In this document: positions 11,430 to 22,556 of the stretch, piece by piece
Position numbering within the stretch: the first letter of the stretch is position 1
Layout of the letters: each line of letters opens with the position of its first letter
DNA from: Achatina immaculata
Lineage: Eukaryota; Mollusca; Gastropoda; Stylommatophora; Achatinidae
Length of the DNA stretch: 64,000 nt
NCBI GenBank assembly: GCA_009760885.1
Contig: CM019716.1
Location: forward strand, 9,122,438-9,186,437
Reading direction: 5' to 3'
Program-made: the position numbers and the translations under genes
The notes under the pieces: model-generated
Database searches by the model: none
The model's input: the letters and a program-made list of their open reading frames with translations, nothing else
Told to the model about the DNA's origin: nothing

Positions 11430-13139
11430 GTAGAGAAATGAAGACGCAATGGAAAGTGACAAACAACAACAAAGAGAAATATAAAACTTTAACAAAAGAA
11501 GTACAAAGAAACATAAGAAAAGACAAAAAACAATGCATACAAGATTGTTGTGAAAGAATAGAAGAACATCAGAAGTGTGGAAGAGATAGTGAAATGTTTA
11601 AAGAAATGAAGACATTGATGAGAAATGTCACACCTAAGCTAAATGTAATTTGTGATGAGATGGGGAATACCTTGACAGAGACAGAGGAAATTCTAGAAAG
11701 ATGGAAGGAATATTGCAAAGGAATGTATGAAACAACTGACTGTGGAAACAGAAATCAACAGTGTGAAGTATTATTGGAGGAGAAAGAACCTGAACCAACA
11801 ATAGAAGAAGTTTTATGGGCAATAAAGAATCTGAAAAATGGTAAATCACCAGGATGTGATGAGATAACAGCTGAATTTATTAAAGCAGGAGGAAAGGAGT
11901 GTGCAACAATCTATCATGCACTGTGCAAAAAGATATGGCATTCAGGTATTTGGCCAAAAGAATGGAAAAGAACTGTATTCATACCACTGCCAAAAAAGGG
12001 TAACCTGAAATTATGCACAAACTACAGAACTGTTGCCCTGATTAGTCATGCCAGTAAAATTCTGTTAAAAGTCATAATGGGTAGACTTCGTAAGAAAATA
12101 GAAGAAGAAGTCAATATGATCCAAGCTGGTTTCAGGCAAGGAAGAGGATCAAGAGATCATATATTCAGTCTAAGATTAATAATAGAGAAATGCAGAGAGT
12201 GTAATGTGAATCTATATTTATCCTTTATAGACTACTCAAAGGCATTTGATTGTGTACGACACCAGAAACTTTGGGAAATAATGGAAAAAATGGGATTTTC
12301 AACACATTTGATACAATTAACATCACCGCTGTATCTAGACCAACAAGCAGCAGTAAGAATAAATGGTGAAACAACAACTTGGTTTGACATAAAACAAGGG
12401 GTCCGTCAGGGGTGCATATTGTCACCCTACTTATTTAACTTGTATACTGAAAATATAATGAGGAATGTTAGAGAAGATGTAGACAAAGAATATTACGATG
12501 CCATAACAATTGGAGGTTATGAAATACCAGAGATTAGATATGCTGATGACAGTGTTACTATCCACAACACAAAAAGGAGGGGAAAAACTGATTATGTCAG
12601 TCCGTAAGAACAGTGAAGAGCAGAACCTCTATCTTAATGCAAAGAAACTAAATTGATGACAACTGACAAAACAAATAAGGCAGCTGAAATATATATCAAT
12701 GAGGAAAAATTGGAAGAAGTGGAGAGTTTTGAAAATCTTGGATCACTTCTAACTAATAATGGAGATACAATGAGGGAAATTAAAAGGAGGACATCTGTTG
12801 CTCTTCAGAAAGTAAAACAAATAAAGAGTCTGTGGAGAGGAGCAGACAGAACTACAAAAATAAGATTTTTAAGGGCATGCATCTTTTCCATCGCAACATA
12901 TGCCTGTGAGATGTGGACACTTAACAAAACAGCTGAGAAACACATAAATGCCTTTGAATGTAAATGCTACAGAAGAGTTCTCCAAATATCGTGGACACAA
13001 AAAAGAACAAATATATCTATACTACAAGAGCTTAATATTGAAGAAGGCTGACTAGTAAAGAGGATTAAAGAGAGAAAACTTAAATATTTTGGACACATTA
13101 AACGTCAAGATAATTTAGAGAAGACCATATTGGAAGGAT
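11430..13139 (+). mobile_element. LINE B, longest copy, 5' portion
   Basis: The open frame 11438-12607 (389 aa) carries the pre-RT linker and the palm of an RTE-like reverse transcriptase: NLKNGKSPGCDEITAEF, LPKKGNL, QAGFRQGRGSRDHIFSL, FIDYSKAFD (first catalytic Asp), RQGCILSPYLF and RYADD. A frameshift after YADD ends the frame. The thumb resumes at 12653-13051 and then meets a stop before the KRIKERKLKYFGHIKRQ block. It is interrupted at 13139 by LINE C and resumes at 14643 for the last 180 bp. No endonuclease domain is present. Confidence 0.92.
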
Positions 13140-13175
13140 TTTTTTTTCCTTCCAATATGGTCTTCTCTAAATTAT
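13110..13175. repeat. Perfect 29-bp fold-back at nested LINE junction
   Basis: The left arm 13110-13138 belongs to LINE B. The right arm 13147-13175 is its exact reverse complement. The spacer is eight T residues. The right arm is not part of LINE B or LINE C and was created at the 5' junction of the LINE C insertion. Confidence 0.95.
13127..13139. repeat. Target-site duplication (left) of LINE C insertion
   Basis: 'atattggaaggat' here recurs at 14630-14642, flanking the LINE C insertion on the other side. This is a 13-bp target-site duplication inside LINE B. Confidence 0.9.
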
Positions 13176-14629
13176 AGGATAGATGTTGAAAGCAGAAGAA
13201 ACAGAAACACCAAAACAACTTTGCCGGATATTACAACAAATTTGGGATTTAGAAAAAGCCCCAGAGGAGTGGAAAACTGGTCTTATAGTAAAACTACCAA
13301 AGAAGGGTGACCTCAGAGATTGCGGGAACTGGAGAGGCATTACCCTACTGCCACTCACTAGTAAAGTATTTTGCAGAATAATCATCAACAGAATTGTACC
13401 AATACTTGAGGAAAAACTTCGGAAAGAGCAGGCAGGATTTAGGAAAGGAAGATCATGCATAGACCATATATTTGTACTTAGACAAATATTAGAACAGGCA
13501 AATGAGTGGCATAGCACAACATATGCATTATTCATAGATTTTGAGAAAGCCTTTGACAGTGTCAACAGAGATGCACTGTGGAAAATCCTAAGATGGCATG
13601 GCCTCCCCCATAAAATAGTTAATGTAATCAAAGCCCTATACGAGGGTTTTCAGTGCAAAGTTATCTGTGGAGAACATACCTCCAGCAGCTTTAGGGTACA
13701 AACAGGAGTGAAACAGGGATGTGTACTATCACCAACATTATTTATCTTGGCAGTAGACTGGTTAATGAAGGAGGCAACATCAGACAAACGCAGAGGATTA
13801 CAATGGACCCTTAACACAGTGCTGGAGGACCTTGACTTTGCGGACGACATTTGTCTATTATCAAGCAGTCACAAAGATATGCAAGAGAAAATAAACAAGT
13901 TAACCCAGAATGCAAACAACATAGGACTAAAGATCAACGTAGGAAAGACAAAATTAATGAAGCAAAATGTGAACAACAGAAATGTACTCAGAGTAGATAA
14001 CAAGTTAGTGGAGGAGGTCAACGAATTTGTATACCTTGGCAGCAGAGTAGTAGAAAATGGAGACAGCACAGAGGACATCAACAGCAGACTTACTAGAGCA
14101 AACCAGGCTTTTGCAATGCTACAGAATATATGGAAATCAAATAAACTAAGCATAAATATGAAAATCAGGATATTTAAGAGTAATGTTCTAAGTGTACTAC
14201 TCTATAGTAGTGAATGCTGGAAAATCACCAAAACCATAGAAAACAAGTTGAATTCTTTCCAGACTAAATGTTTACGTAGAATTAAAAAAATATTTTGGCC
14301 AAACACCATAAGAAATAACATCTTATTGGCAGAAATGCAGATGAAACCACTGACAACAATTATTGAGGAAAGACGCTGGCGATGGTTGGGACATGTGCTC
14401 AGAATGACTGACAACTCACTACCAAAAATAGCACTAAGATGGACACCACAGGGGAACAGAAGTAAGGGTAGACCAAAAGAGACATGGAGAAGAACAACAG
14501 AAAGGATGTTGAGCAATAGAGGGCTCACCTGGGCAAGAGCAGAAAAAAAGGCGAAAGACAGGCATTTGTGGAAAACCCTTGCGGAAGCCCCATGTGCCCT
14601 GGGCACTTAAGGTTCAGAGAGAGAGAGAG
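13176..14629 (+). mobile_element. LINE C, 5'-truncated, open reverse transcriptase frame
   Basis: The frame 13183-14610 (475 aa) is uninterrupted and covers most of an RTE-like reverse transcriptase. It runs through PEEWKTGLIVKLPKKGDL, KEQAGFRKGRSCIDHIF, LFIDFEKAFDSVNRDALW, VKQGCVLSPTLFIL, LEDLDFADDICLLS, YLGSRV, and the terminal RRWRWLGHVLRM with SKGRPKETWRR and HLWKTLAEAPCALGT. The 3' end is 'ggcacttaaggttcagagag' with a (GA)n tail. The endonuclease is missing through 5' truncation. It is inserted in LINE B with a 13-bp target-site duplication. Other pieces are at 35563-36171, 56590-57040 and 61691-61731. Confidence 0.93.
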
Positions 14630-14642
14630 ATATTGGAAGGAT

Positions 14643-14821
14643 ACATAATGGGAAAAAGAAAAAGAGGAAGATCAAAACGAAGATGGCTGCAAGAAATCGT
14701 TGACGATCTGCAAATGGACATAGCAGCAGCAAGCCATCTTGCTCACAACCGAGAGGCCTACAGGAGTGCTGTTTGGGAGGCAAAGTTCTGCAAGGGACAT
14801 GCAAATGAATGAATGAATGAA

Positions 14822-14825
<4 letters not shown>
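14643..14825 (+). mobile_element. LINE B, 3' portion after LINE C insertion
   Basis: Continues the copy interrupted at 13139: GKRKRGRSKRRWLQEIVDDL through 'gcaagggacatgcaaatgaa' and a (TGAA)n tail, matching the 3' end of the copy at 3081-3900. Confidence 0.92.
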
Positions 14826-14858
<33 letters not shown>

Positions 14859-14878
14859 TTACATATATATATATATTA
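14826..14878. repeat. (TA)n microsatellite
   Basis: Two runs of TA separated by 'tttatatttacata', directly after the LINE B (TGAA)n tail. Confidence 0.9.
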
Positions 14879-14889
14879 TGATATTATTT

Positions 14890-15330
14890 ATGATTTTCTC
14901 AGGGAGTCCATAGGCCAGCAATATTTTCCACAAGGAAAGATGATGAATATTATCTAAGGCCTTCTTGGAGTCCAGAAAGTTAATTTACAGTGGGGAGTTC
15001 CATTCTAGTGACTGTTCAATAATTGTTCTCATGAGGAATATTTGGTCTGTACATGATCTCCCCTTCCTGAACCCTGTCTGTTCTTCTCTGAGTATTTTGT
15101 CCATGTTGTCCTTGATTCTTTGTAAAAGTACCCAACAGAAGATTTTGCTTGGCACAGATAGGAAGTTGATTCCTCTCCAGGTCATAGATGTTGTGAAATG
15201 GCCTTTCTTGAGAACTGTAACAATGATAGATCTTTTCCACGATTCTGGCACCTTCTTTTCTTCCCAAACTTTGTTGAAAAGGTCTTCCAGGATCTTAGCA
15301 CTAAGGGATACAGAACTTAGACACTAAAAA
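14890..15330 (-). mobile_element. Antisense LINE reverse transcriptase fragment
   Basis: The minus-strand frame 14985-15251 reads MPESWKRSIIVTVLKKGHF, MTWRGINFLSVPSKIF, EEQTGFRKGRSCTDQIFLM, the N-terminal palm of an RTE-like reverse transcriptase. Degenerate continuation on both sides recovers LEDLFNKVW-like and DSKKAL-like segments. It resembles LINE C in order but is too diverged to be the same family. Confidence 0.8.
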
Positions 15331-15461
15331 TGAAGTTCTTGAGAAGATAGTAATAAAACAAGAGGGAAGGGTGGTTACATTATGGCTTCTTTTTCCTCTA
15401 TTATGAAACAGCAATTTTCTAGTTCTTTTGCTGCAGCTTCGTGAAAAAAAAGATATTTATC

Positions 15462-15573
15462 TCCGTCTCTCTCACTCTCTCTCTCTCTTGCTCTCTTTCT
15501 CTCTCTCTTTCTCTCTCTCATTCTCTTTCTCTCTCTTTCTCTTTCTTTCTCTCTCTCACTCTCTCTCATTCTC

Positions 15574-15604
<31 letters not shown>

Positions 15605-15668
15605 TTCTCTCTCTCTCTCTCTCATTCTCTCTCTTTCTCTCTCTTTCTCTTTCTCTCTCTCTCTCTCC
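15462..15668. repeat. (TC)n / (CTTT) pyrimidine microsatellite
   Basis: About 200 bp of 'tctctctctc' with regular 'tttctct' and 'cattctct' interruptions. It opens serine/leucine-rich and Arg/Glu-rich frames on both strands that are not genes. Confidence 0.97.
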
Positions 15669-15805
15669 CCCATGTATCACAAGCCATCAAATACTAAAAT
15701 GACATAGTTCGAAAAGTAACTTGTTAGATATTGTTAGAAATTCTTTTAATGTTTGTTGAAAAACATATGTTAGAAGATTTGTACTGACAATGTATTTTTG
15801 ATTAC

Positions 15806-15840
15806 ATGTATGTCTGTGTGTGTGTATGTATGTATGTGAG
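15806..15840. repeat. (TG)n / (TATG)n microsatellite
   Basis: 'tatgtctgtgtgtgtgtatg' followed by 'tatgtatgtgagag'. Confidence 0.9.
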
Positions 15841-16009
15841 AGTGCTATTTTATTAGGTTAATTACTTCTTCTCTTTTACTTTGAATGTAATAATTTAGTC
15901 TTACACTCTTTTGATATGTTTTTCTTTTCCTAATGTAATTTGTATACTTGTACGAAATCGAGTGTGTGGGAAGAATGAAAGATGGAGTGATGAAGGGCAG
16001 AATTTGAGA

Positions 16010-16935
16010 TGGGCCTGCATTATTTATTCATTAATTCATTCTCTCTCTCTCTGGTCCATGCCAATCAGACTAGATTGGTTGTCATTTATTTCCACAACAT
16101 TTGCTCTTTCTATAAGATGTGTGTTGGTCTGTGCTCCATGCTATTCTTTTAGTCTGTCAAGTATCTTTCTTCTTTGTCTTGCTTTGTCCCTTTTTCCCTC
16201 TAGTTTTCCTGTTGTCACTAGGTGTTCCAGTTTACTTCTTCTCAAAACATGTCCTACAAATCTGGACTGTTGTGTTTTGAATTTTATCACAATTTTTCTG
16301 TTTTGCCCAGGCTTGCTTTGAACTCTTTTCTTGGCTGTTCTGGCTACTCTGACCACTCTTCCTAGGAAAGACATCTCTGCTGCTTCCAGTAGATTTTGAA
16401 TGCCTTTGGTTACTGTCCTTGCCTTGCATCTATGTAACAGTTCGGCTTCGATGTAGCCCTGGATAACTCTCTCTCTGGCTTTCATCAACAGAGCTTTATT
16501 GCGCAGTATGTTTTTCATTTACATAAATGTTGACTTGGCCTTGGCTATTCGGCCCCTTATTTCAGTTACATGTCTTCCATCTCATGTTATTATTGTCCCC
16601 AAATACTTGAGTTTGTCCACTTGCTTTAATTCTGTGCTTTTTTACTTTAATGCTACAATTTGCTGTTGTTTCTGTCTCTTGGATATGACCATGACCTCTG
16701 TCTTCTTTTTATTTAAACTGCTTTCTCCTCACTTTTTTTCTACAATTTTGTCTACCAATCCTTGTGTACTTTTTGCTATGGGCTGTCAATACCATGTCTT
16801 GTGCATATCTTTGATTGTTTAGCTTGTATTCTTCCACTGCTATTCCAGACATGTTTTTAATGTGTTTCAAAATCCTTTCACTATAGAGGGAGAAGAGGTC
16901 AGGGGACAAAATATATCCCTGCCATAGTAAGATAC
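16010..16935 (-). mobile_element. Antisense LINE fragment (thumb and C-terminus)
   Basis: The minus-strand frames include 16709-16909 (MSPDLFSLYSERILKHIKNM then NNQRYAQDMVLTA, a mutated YADD) and 16141-16518 (LLEAAEMSFLGRVVRVARTA, SRFVGHVLRRSKLEHLVTTG). The order palm, thumb, FVGHVLRR is that of LINE G and its relatives. A frameshift lies between the frames, and the YADD-to-YAQD change would itself inactivate the enzyme. Confidence 0.82.
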
Positions 16936-16989
16936 TTATCCTTGTCTTTATTATCTGTATATCTCATCATAAGACAGCATTCAGTATTG

Positions 16990-17205
16990 ATGGACAAGCA
17001 CAATAACTTCCACCCCAATGCATGATTTATAATTTTGCCTAAATCTGTAACTTTTATGCAACACAAGATTTATAATTTTGCTTAATTTGTAACTTCTACT
17101 TCAGAACATGATTTGTAATTTTGCTTCATTTATAACTTCTACTTCAATGCAAGACTGATAATTTTGCCTGATTTATATCTTCTACTCCAATGCATGATTT
17201 ATACT
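16990..17205. repeat. Degenerate ~45-bp tandem repeat
   Basis: About five diverged units containing 'gatttataattttgcct' and 'taacttctacttcaatgca'. Confidence 0.8.
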
Positions 17206-17275
17206 TGAACAACATTCTTTGCAACAGTGTACTCAATAAGAAATGTTAGTGCTATTTCACATTCTAATTGCACAA

Positions 17276-17490
17276 TTTATTGCTGTCTCACTCTACAGTA
17301 TGAAAATTTATTGCTCTCTTGTTCTGTAGCAAGAAAGTTTATTGCTCTCTTGTTCTGTAGCAAGAAAGTTTATTGCTCTCTTGTTCTGTAGCAAGAAAGT
17401 TGATTGCTCTCTTGTTCTGTAGCAAGAAAGTTTATTGCTCTCTTGTTCTGTAGCAAGAAAGTTTATTGCTAACTGACTTTCCTGTAACAA
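17276..17490. repeat. 31-bp minisatellite
   Basis: About six near-identical units of 'tttattgctctcttgttctg' plus 'tagcaagaaag'. It grades into the related array at 17490-17930, which shares 'tttattgct'. Confidence 0.95.
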
Positions 17491-17930
17491 CATTTATTGC
17501 TGTTTCACTGTAAAGAAGTAAAACCTAATACTGTCTCTCTGTAAAATAAGAAAGTGTATTACTGTCTCATTTTGTAACAAGAAAGCTTATTGCTTGTTTG
17601 CCTCTAAACACAGAGTTCATTCTAGCTCACTCCAGTATAAACAAATGTATTGCTATCTCAATCTGTAACAAGAAAGTTTATTGCTAGTTCACCTCTAACC
17701 ACAAAGTTTATTGCTAATTCACCTCCAACCACAAAGTTTAGTGCTAGTTCACTTCTAATCACAAAGTTTATTGCTAGTTCACTTCTAATCACAAAGTTTA
17801 TTGCTAGTTCACTTCTAATCACAAAGTTCATTTATAATTCACCTCTTCACCTCCAATCATGAAAGTTTATTGCTAGTTCACCTCCAATCACAAAGCTTAT
17901 TGCTAATTCATTCTTCTTGGAGAACTTTAT
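17490..17930. repeat. ~30-bp minisatellite related to the preceding array
   Basis: About 13 units built on 'agtttattgctagttcac' with 'ctctaaccacaa' or 'ttctaatcacaa'. The middle units (17740-17830) are most homogeneous. Confidence 0.93.
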
Positions 17931-18292
17931 TGCCAGATCAGAGCAGATGAACGTAAACATATGTGTGCTTATATGAATTTGTGATTTCCTGCTTACATGA
18001 GTGCATTTCTTGCAGTCTGTATTTTACTTCTGAAGATGATATGAATGAAATCTTGAAGCTTTTTTCTTTTTGTTGTCTTCAGTGCACCATCTTGTCTTGA
18101 GTAAGGGGCTGGGAATCTAACAGTTTTATCACTGAACAAATATGTTATATATTTTTCTGATATTTTAATTATTGCACATTTGTCAGTTATTTTTTTTTCA
18201 AGATTTTTAATTAAGATTTTAATTACTGTTGCATTGTCCCCTATTTCTTGCTCATTTTGGACAGATTTTATTTTTGTTTCCTGTTTATAAAG

Positions 18293-18370
18293 TCAGGTCA
18301 TATCCCAGAAGCTGATGAAATAATCACTGACAACATTGTGAGGATCATGGAAGGAACTCCAGAGGATGTG
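18293..18370 (+). CDS. Unrecognised host gene, exon 2
   Basis: A 78-bp (26-codon) exon has acceptor 'tttcctgtttataaag' and donor 'gtgagc', phase 0 at both ends. It encodes SGHIPEADEIITDNIVRIME followed by GTPEDV, an acidic helix-like segment. Shifting to the alternative nearby AG (after 'gtcag') puts a stop within nine codons in phase 0, which supports the acceptor chosen. It joins the preceding exon (ends ...SLQPE, phase 0) and the next (24431, phase 0) without a frame break. I cannot assign a protein family. Confidence 0.62.
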
Positions 18371-18830
18371 GTGAGCACATGATACAAGCAACATCACAAG
18401 TACCATAAATAATACACATTACAAAAATATCACAAGCATAGCATTACAAATAAAACAAAACAAAAAACATAAAAAATACAAGTAAACAGTTTTTGAGAGT
18501 AAGTATATAAAACTAAATATATAAATGTGCATAGAAGATTTAATAACAAAGATGTTTGGTGCCAGTGCCAGAAGGGACCTTAATTGCAAGCTTGTGATGA
18601 TTTATCCATCAGCCAGTCATGAACTTTAAAGGGAATTCTAAACAGATTTTAATGTTTTCAGTGTTGTAAATGTCTAGGACAAGATATATATAGTGAAAAA
18701 AAAGGATGAATTATAGACAAAATCTGACATGAAATATTTGTCATATCTTGTTTTGGTGATATAGATAATTATTATAAGAAGAAGAAAGTAGCTTTTAAAG
18801 CTTTATTAAATCATGGACAGTGCACCAAGC
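18371..18830. other. Intron sequence without recognised feature
   Basis: AT-rich, with short A-rich stretches near 18440-18490. No repeat unit or element identified. Confidence 0.5.
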
Positions 18831-18834
18831 ACCC

Positions 18835-19145
18835 ATCAATGACAGATAAAAGGGATGGCGACTGCAGTAAAACTGGTTTAAATAATAAAGGTAAATAGAG
18901 GTGTATGATGTAGCTTTACAAAGTGGTAGAGGGAGTGAGTAAAGTGAGAAAAAATGAATAGAAAGAATGAGAATGTATAAATGAAAAACATACAGCATTT
19001 GATATTTCAGCATGAGCTTTTTTCGAGGATTACATGCACAAACGAGACAAAAAACAAATAACTAAATGAAGAAATTATCTTAATATGGCCTCCTCCAGAA
19101 GTAGGAAACAGAGAAATGTGTGTCCACTAGAAGATACATAGAGAC
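18835..19145 (-). mobile_element. Repeat P (Penelope-like terminal region), antisense copy
   Basis: The reverse complement matches 52310-52650 over about 300 bp, including 'cctcgaaaaaagctcatgct' (near 'gaaatatc'), a pyrimidine-rich stretch, and 'ccagttttactgcagt'. In the 51591-52654 block the same repeat flanks a GIY-YIG-like fragment, so I infer it is the terminal repeat of a Penelope-like element. The assignment to Penelope is inference. The repeat identity is directly visible. Confidence 0.65.
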
Positions 19146-19149
19146 CATG

Positions 19150-19440
19150 CAGGTCACAGAGCCAGTTGTACCAGGCACACCAGGCTAAGAAACCATCTAT
19201 ACAACAAACTCAAGATAGGATCAAATGATGAATGTGCATGTGGCAGCAATAAGATGACAGCAGACAACATACTGCAGGAGTGCCCTACAAATGAACAAGA
19301 GAAGACAAATGTGGCCAGCTACATCTGTCCAAAATAAACTGTATGGGGATGTCCACGTCCCCCCCTCCCCACTAACAACTTTAAAAGTATACAGATCGAC
19401 ATCAGACAATGTAAGAAGAAGAAGACACCATAATCTAATG
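19150..19440 (+). mobile_element. LINE F-like 3' end (post-RNase H zinc-knuckle region)
   Basis: Plus-strand translation includes RNHLYNKLKIGSNDECACGS followed by NILQEC. This parallels the LINE F segment HMYTKFKVGTTNLCTCAQVP with EHILQNC, i.e. the C-x-C...H-x4-C knuckle after RNase H in I/jockey-group LINEs. It ends in an 'agaagaagaagac' tail like LINE F. Confidence 0.72.
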
Positions 19441-19549
19441 GCTGTGATAGAGGCATAGTCTTTGGTGGTAAAAAGATAAAATCCACATTTGGGTTGAGCT
19501 CTGTTGTCATTGATGGGTAGATAGAGGTGTATGGTGTAGTTTTTATTTG

Positions 19550-20578
19550 ATGATGACTTGCTCTTCTCTGTTTAGCTGGTAGTAGGCATTATTTCTTTGG
19601 TGGTTGAGACTTGCTCTTCTCTGTATAGCTGGTACTAGGCATCATTTCTTTGGTGGTTGAGTCTTGCTCTTCTCTGTATAGCTGGTACTAGGCATCATTT
19701 CTTTGGTGGTTGAGTCTTGCTCTTCTCTGTATAGCTGGTACTAGGCATCATTTCTTTGGTGGTTGAGTCTTGCTCTTCTCTGTATAGCTGGTAGTAGGCA
19801 TTATTTCTTTGGTGGTTGAGACTTGCTCTTCTCTGTATAGCTGGTACTAGGCATCATTTCTTTGGTGGTTGAGTCTTGCTCTTCTCTGTATAGCTGGTAG
19901 TAGGCATTATTTCTTTGGTGGTTGAGACTTGTTCTTCTCTGTTTAGTTGGTTATAGGCATCATTTCTTTGGTGGTTGAGACTTGCTCATCTCTGTATAGC
20001 TGGTAGTAGGCATCATTTCTTTGGTGGTTGAGACTTGTTCTTCTCTGTTTAGTTGGTTATAGGCATCATTTCTTTGGTGGTTGAGACTTGTTGGTTATAG
20101 GCATCATTTCTTTGGTGGTTGAGACTTGTTGGTTATAGGCATCATTTCTTTGGTGGTTGAGACTTGCTCATCTCTGTATAGCTGGTAGTAGGCATCATTT
20201 CTTTGGTGGTTGAGACTTGTTCTTCTCTGTTTAGTTGGTTATAGGCATCATTTCTTTGGTGGTTGAGACTTGCTCATCTCTGTATAGCTGGTAGTAGGCA
20301 TCATTTCTTTGGTGGTTGAGACTTGTTCTTCTCTGTTTAGTTGGTTATAGGCATCATTTCTTTGGTGGTTGAGACTTGTTCTTCTCTGTTTAGTTGGTTA
20401 TAGGCATCATTTCTTTGGTGGTTGAGACTTGCTCATCTCTGTATAGCTGGTAGTAGGCATCATTTCTTTGGTGGTTGAGACTTGTTCTTCTCTGTTTAGT
20501 TGGTTATAGGCATCATTTCTTTGGTGGTTGAGACTTGCTCTTCTCTGTTTAGCTGGTAGTAGGCATCATTTCTGTGGT
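19550..20578. repeat. ~53-bp minisatellite derived from LINE coding sequence
   Basis: About 20 units of 'ggcatcatttctttggtggt' plus 'tgagacttgctcttctctgt' plus 'atagctggtagta', with a few shorter 33-bp units near 20085-20150. Read on the minus strand a unit gives DAYYQLNREEQVSTTKE, close to the LINE F stretch DDYHMLNRKEQVTIF. The adjoining 20579-20705 is antisense LINE of the same kind, so the array seems to have expanded from within a LINE ORF2. Confidence 0.88.
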
Positions 20579-20705
20579 GGTTTGGATGCTTTGCTCTTTC
20601 TTCCATTTGTTCTTGTAGCTGAGGTTTATCAGTGTTTTGGCCTCCTCAAATGTTATGCTAGTCTGTCTGTGGTAGTTTACCTCCTTTCATAAGAGTGTCT
20701 GCTGA
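20579..20705 (-). mobile_element. Antisense LINE F-like fragment flanking the 53-bp array
   Basis: Minus-strand translation reads KEVNYHRQTSITFEEAKTLI and then KNKWKKEQ, the linker after RNase H (compare DIPVTYNQKKSMIKTYRK in LINE F). It leads directly into the minisatellite units. Confidence 0.65.
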
Positions 20706-21317
20706 TCAAATGTGACTGCAGTATGTAAAGCTTATTACCAGAGATGTGGACTTCAGTCAGTTGACTTAGACTTAAGTCACTTTAAAGATTTGACTTGACT
20801 ACACTTGACTTGGACTTAATATTTTTCATTAGCTGACTCAACAATTACATCTACTTTCAGTAGCACTTTAACCATTAATATGTCATTAGCATGCCAGTAT
20901 CATAACACACATCTGGTAAAATGAGAAAGATAGTTGGGTTTGTGTAACAAATTTCAAAGATAGGAGGTATTCCAACATGCTTTTATCCTTACAACTGACA
21001 ACAAAGACATTCAGAAATTAAGACAAATCTAAGTGATGCTGATGACATACTAAAGATAAATGTTGTTTTCCTAGTATATTTTATTACTGTTTAACATAAA
21101 GATTGGTTAATTACTGCTAAGATTTTGATAAAGTTAAGAATAAAATACATATAGTTATAACCGTATAGGCTGGGAGATATGCCATTGGTTCTGTGTTTAC
21201 TGTCTGTTTCTGCTCAGTAAATGTTTGCACGAGTTGTTAAATTGGAGCAGCACAAGATTCCAGAACTTAACTTGGAGGGTGAAGTGTGATATGAGAGAGA
21301 GAAAAAGAGAGAGAAAA

Positions 21318-21356
<39 letters not shown>

Positions 21357-22060
21357 ACAAGCTTGAGCTGAAAAGTTATATTTTATGTCATCTCTGTCCA
21401 AAATGGTATTTTGGAACCTTGAAATGAGGAATTAGTTTCATTGTCTAGTTTCTGTCTTTGTTTGAATTAACTGAAGTAATGAGTTCAATGGCTGGATATT
21501 TTGACAGCTGAGCTGATGCTGTTCATTCTGAGATACTGGAAGATTGCCTTTGTAACATCCTCATCATCATGACATCTTTATTCCATTCATCATTATAGAT
21601 CCTTATGTATCTTTATTCCATTCATCATTAAAGATCCTTATGTATCACTATAGAACCTTAGAGTTTAACTGCTCATTGCTCAGGTGTGATTGGAATGTTG
21701 TTACAAAGCTGGATGCTAGTCTGAAATGATGGTTAGTCAACTCAGGTGGGAATTGCCTATTCACATTTAGACATTAGATTATACACTTGTTACAAGCCAC
21801 TCAGATACATTCATTTGGCACATGTTCAACCATTCACATTAGTGCCATACATATATATGCAGTATTTTAAGAAAGTAAAATATGCTAATATAGTGTCACT
21901 TTATTTACTTTACTTTCACAACTTACAGACCCTTGTGTGTGCTGTAGTAAACTGGTAATTCAGTCAACAGAACCAACAGTAATGTTATGACTCATGGATG
22001 TGACTTGAGTCTTTAAGGTTGTGACTTGAGACTTGCCATGAAGGACCTCTCTGCTTATTA
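20706..22060. other. Intron sequence with simple repeats
   Basis: Contains 'gacttgac'-type short repeats at 20745-20820, a (GA)n tract at about 21293-21352, and a duplicated 'tctttattccattcatcatt' near 21570-21640. No exon or element recognised. Confidence 0.55.
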
Positions 22061-22284
22061 ACTCTTTCCGTGCGGGAGGAAAAACACGGACGTGTCATGG
22101 CGTGCGGGAGTAAAAACGCGGGTCTTGACTGTAAGGGGGTCTAGTTGTAAAATGGAATGGAAAACAGTATTTCCATGTACTTCCGTATACGTAATATGTG
22201 TCAAAGTATAGCTAAATGAATGAAAATTTCATAAATGCAGAGTTTTTTAGGAAAAAAGAAGTAATGTGATGTTTTTAGACACTG

Positions 22285-22390
22285 ATTGTGGCCACTCCTG
22301 ATGAACTGTTGAACACTTCCGATGAACTGTTGAACACTCCTGATGAACTGTTGAGCACTCCTGATGAACTGTTGAACACTCCTGATGCCT
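22285..22390. repeat. 21-bp short tandem repeat
   Basis: Four to five units of 'ctgatgaactgttgaacact'. On the minus strand it reads as FIRSVQQ repeats. Confidence 0.9.
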
Positions 22391-22556
22391 GTTGATGCCA
22401 GCTGATGCTGCTGTAAGGAGAAAGTGCTGAAACTGTAACAGAATTTTGGAAGAAATATAAAAATGAGCATTGAAAACTTTCTAGAAGCTTAGAAATCTAA
22501 TGTTTACATCATATCTGGTAGAAACTCATTCAACATTACTTTGTGATTTTGAATGT

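Noticed and set aside
13869..14606. Minus-strand ORFs of 94 and 134 aa
   Set aside because: Antisense of the open LINE C reverse transcriptase. The same shadow recurs at 35728-36132 in the other LINE C copy.
15375..15707. Long Arg/Glu-rich and Ser/Leu-rich open frames on both strands
   Set aside because: They are translations of a (TC)n/(GA)n microsatellite. No complexity, start context or splice structure.
17276..17930. CRISPR-like array of direct repeats
   Set aside because: Units are contiguous without unique spacers, and the context is eukaryotic with no cas genes. This is a minisatellite.
18016..18112. Possible additional exon after 'tttcttgcag' reading LYFTSEDDMNEILKLF up to 'gtaagg'
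   Set aside because: The reading frame meets TGA at the donor, and neither phase fits between exon 1 and exon 2. Treated as chance.
22060..22145. GC-richer segment 'ctttccgtgcgggagg' with an internal partial repeat, resembling a transposon end after TTAA
   Set aside because: I could not find a matching opposite terminus or transposase of the right type, so no piggyBac-like call is made.
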